A DNA stretch of 5,392 nucleotides from an uncultured Mesorhizobium sp. Its GTDB lineage: Bacteria > Pseudomonadota > Alphaproteobacteria > Rhizobiales > Rhizobiaceae. Every line of letters starts with the position of its first letter. The first letter of the stretch is position 1. Of the stretch, positions 5,285 to 5,392 are shown piece by piece. Position numbers and translations under genes: made by a program. Where the stretch lies: NCBI GenBank assembly GCA_950071955.1, contig CATMOC010000298.1, positions 1-5,392 on the forward strand. The letters are read 5' to 3'. Below the pieces are notes generated by a model, which did no database searches, was not told the origin of the DNA, and worked only from the letters and a program-made list of their open reading frames with translations.

Positions 5285-5392
5285 TTATGCGGTCGTGTCC
5301 GAGACAATTCGACCATCCTCGAGCACCAGGATACGATCCGCGCGTTCGAGTATCCGGTTGTCGTGGGTGACGAGCACGACGGTGGCGCCGGC
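5285..5392 (-). CDS. ABC transporter ATP-binding protein, C-terminal 35 residues only
   Basis: Reading the minus strand from the right edge gives 35 residues ending in TAA at 5287-5285. They contain VVLVTHDNRILERADRILVLEDGRIV, beginning with the last beta strand and H-loop histidine (VTHD) and continuing into the D-R-I-x-x-L-E-D-G-R-I pattern that closes ABC ATPase domains. The HDNRIL...ADRI wording is typical of DevA/MacB-like exporter ATPases, which pair with a FtsX-like permease and a HlyD-like adaptor; that subfamily call is an inference from a short segment. Walker A, Q-loop, signature and Walker B all lie beyond the window, so intactness cannot be judged. Confidence 0.85.
   Translation of the reverse strand, partial: AGATVVLVTHDNRILERADRILVLEDGRIVSDTTA

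Overview
The window looks like chromosomal DNA of a high-GC alphaproteobacterium, most likely Hyphomicrobiales (Rhizobium/Mesorhizobium-like). This rests on the uniform GC-rich codon use, a zinc-dependent asparaginase of the Rhizobium etli type, a DUF3750 protein and GGAGAG-type ribosome sites. The taxonomic call is an inference from gene families; there is no rRNA or other marker here. No mobile element, CRISPR array, tRNA or rRNA was seen.

Layout from left to right. (1) Positions 1-914, minus strand: an R. etli-type L-asparaginase that runs off the left edge, so its C-terminus is missing. (2) Positions 993-1739, plus strand: a DUF3750 envelope protein, divergent from the asparaginase across a 78-bp gap. 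(3) Positions 4163 down to 1746, minus strand: a compact cluster of an SCP2-type thiolase, a classical short-chain dehydrogenase (SDR) overlapping it by 4 bases (ATGA), and, 22 bp further on, a small secreted protein of unknown function. The cluster converges on the DUF3750 gene with 6 bp between stops. (4) Positions 4164-4550: a non-coding or small-ORF region. It holds a likely thiolase promoter with three inverted repeats, a pair of tiny plus-strand ORFs with strong ribosome sites, and a GC-rich hairpin. (5) Positions 4964-4551, minus strand: a 137-residue hydrophobic conserved-type hypothetical protein. (6) Positions 4965-5284: about 320 bp without a convincing gene, containing a short tandem repeat. 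(7) Positions 5285-5392, minus strand: the last 35 residues of an ABC transporter ATPase.

How the genes may work together: the SDR and thiolase are suited to be the last two steps of a beta-oxidation-like route, oxidising a 3-hydroxyacyl-CoA and then cleaving the 3-ketoacyl-CoA. The overlap implies coupled translation. The palindromes around the predicted promoter suggest control by a dimeric repressor such as a TetR-family protein, but no regulator gene lies in the window. The asparaginase is a separate nitrogen/amino-acid catabolic function. The most notable unexplained structure is the 4185-4507 segment, with its cluster of palindromes and the SD-ORF-SD-ORF-hairpin arrangement. I see no clear evidence of a new multi-gene system.
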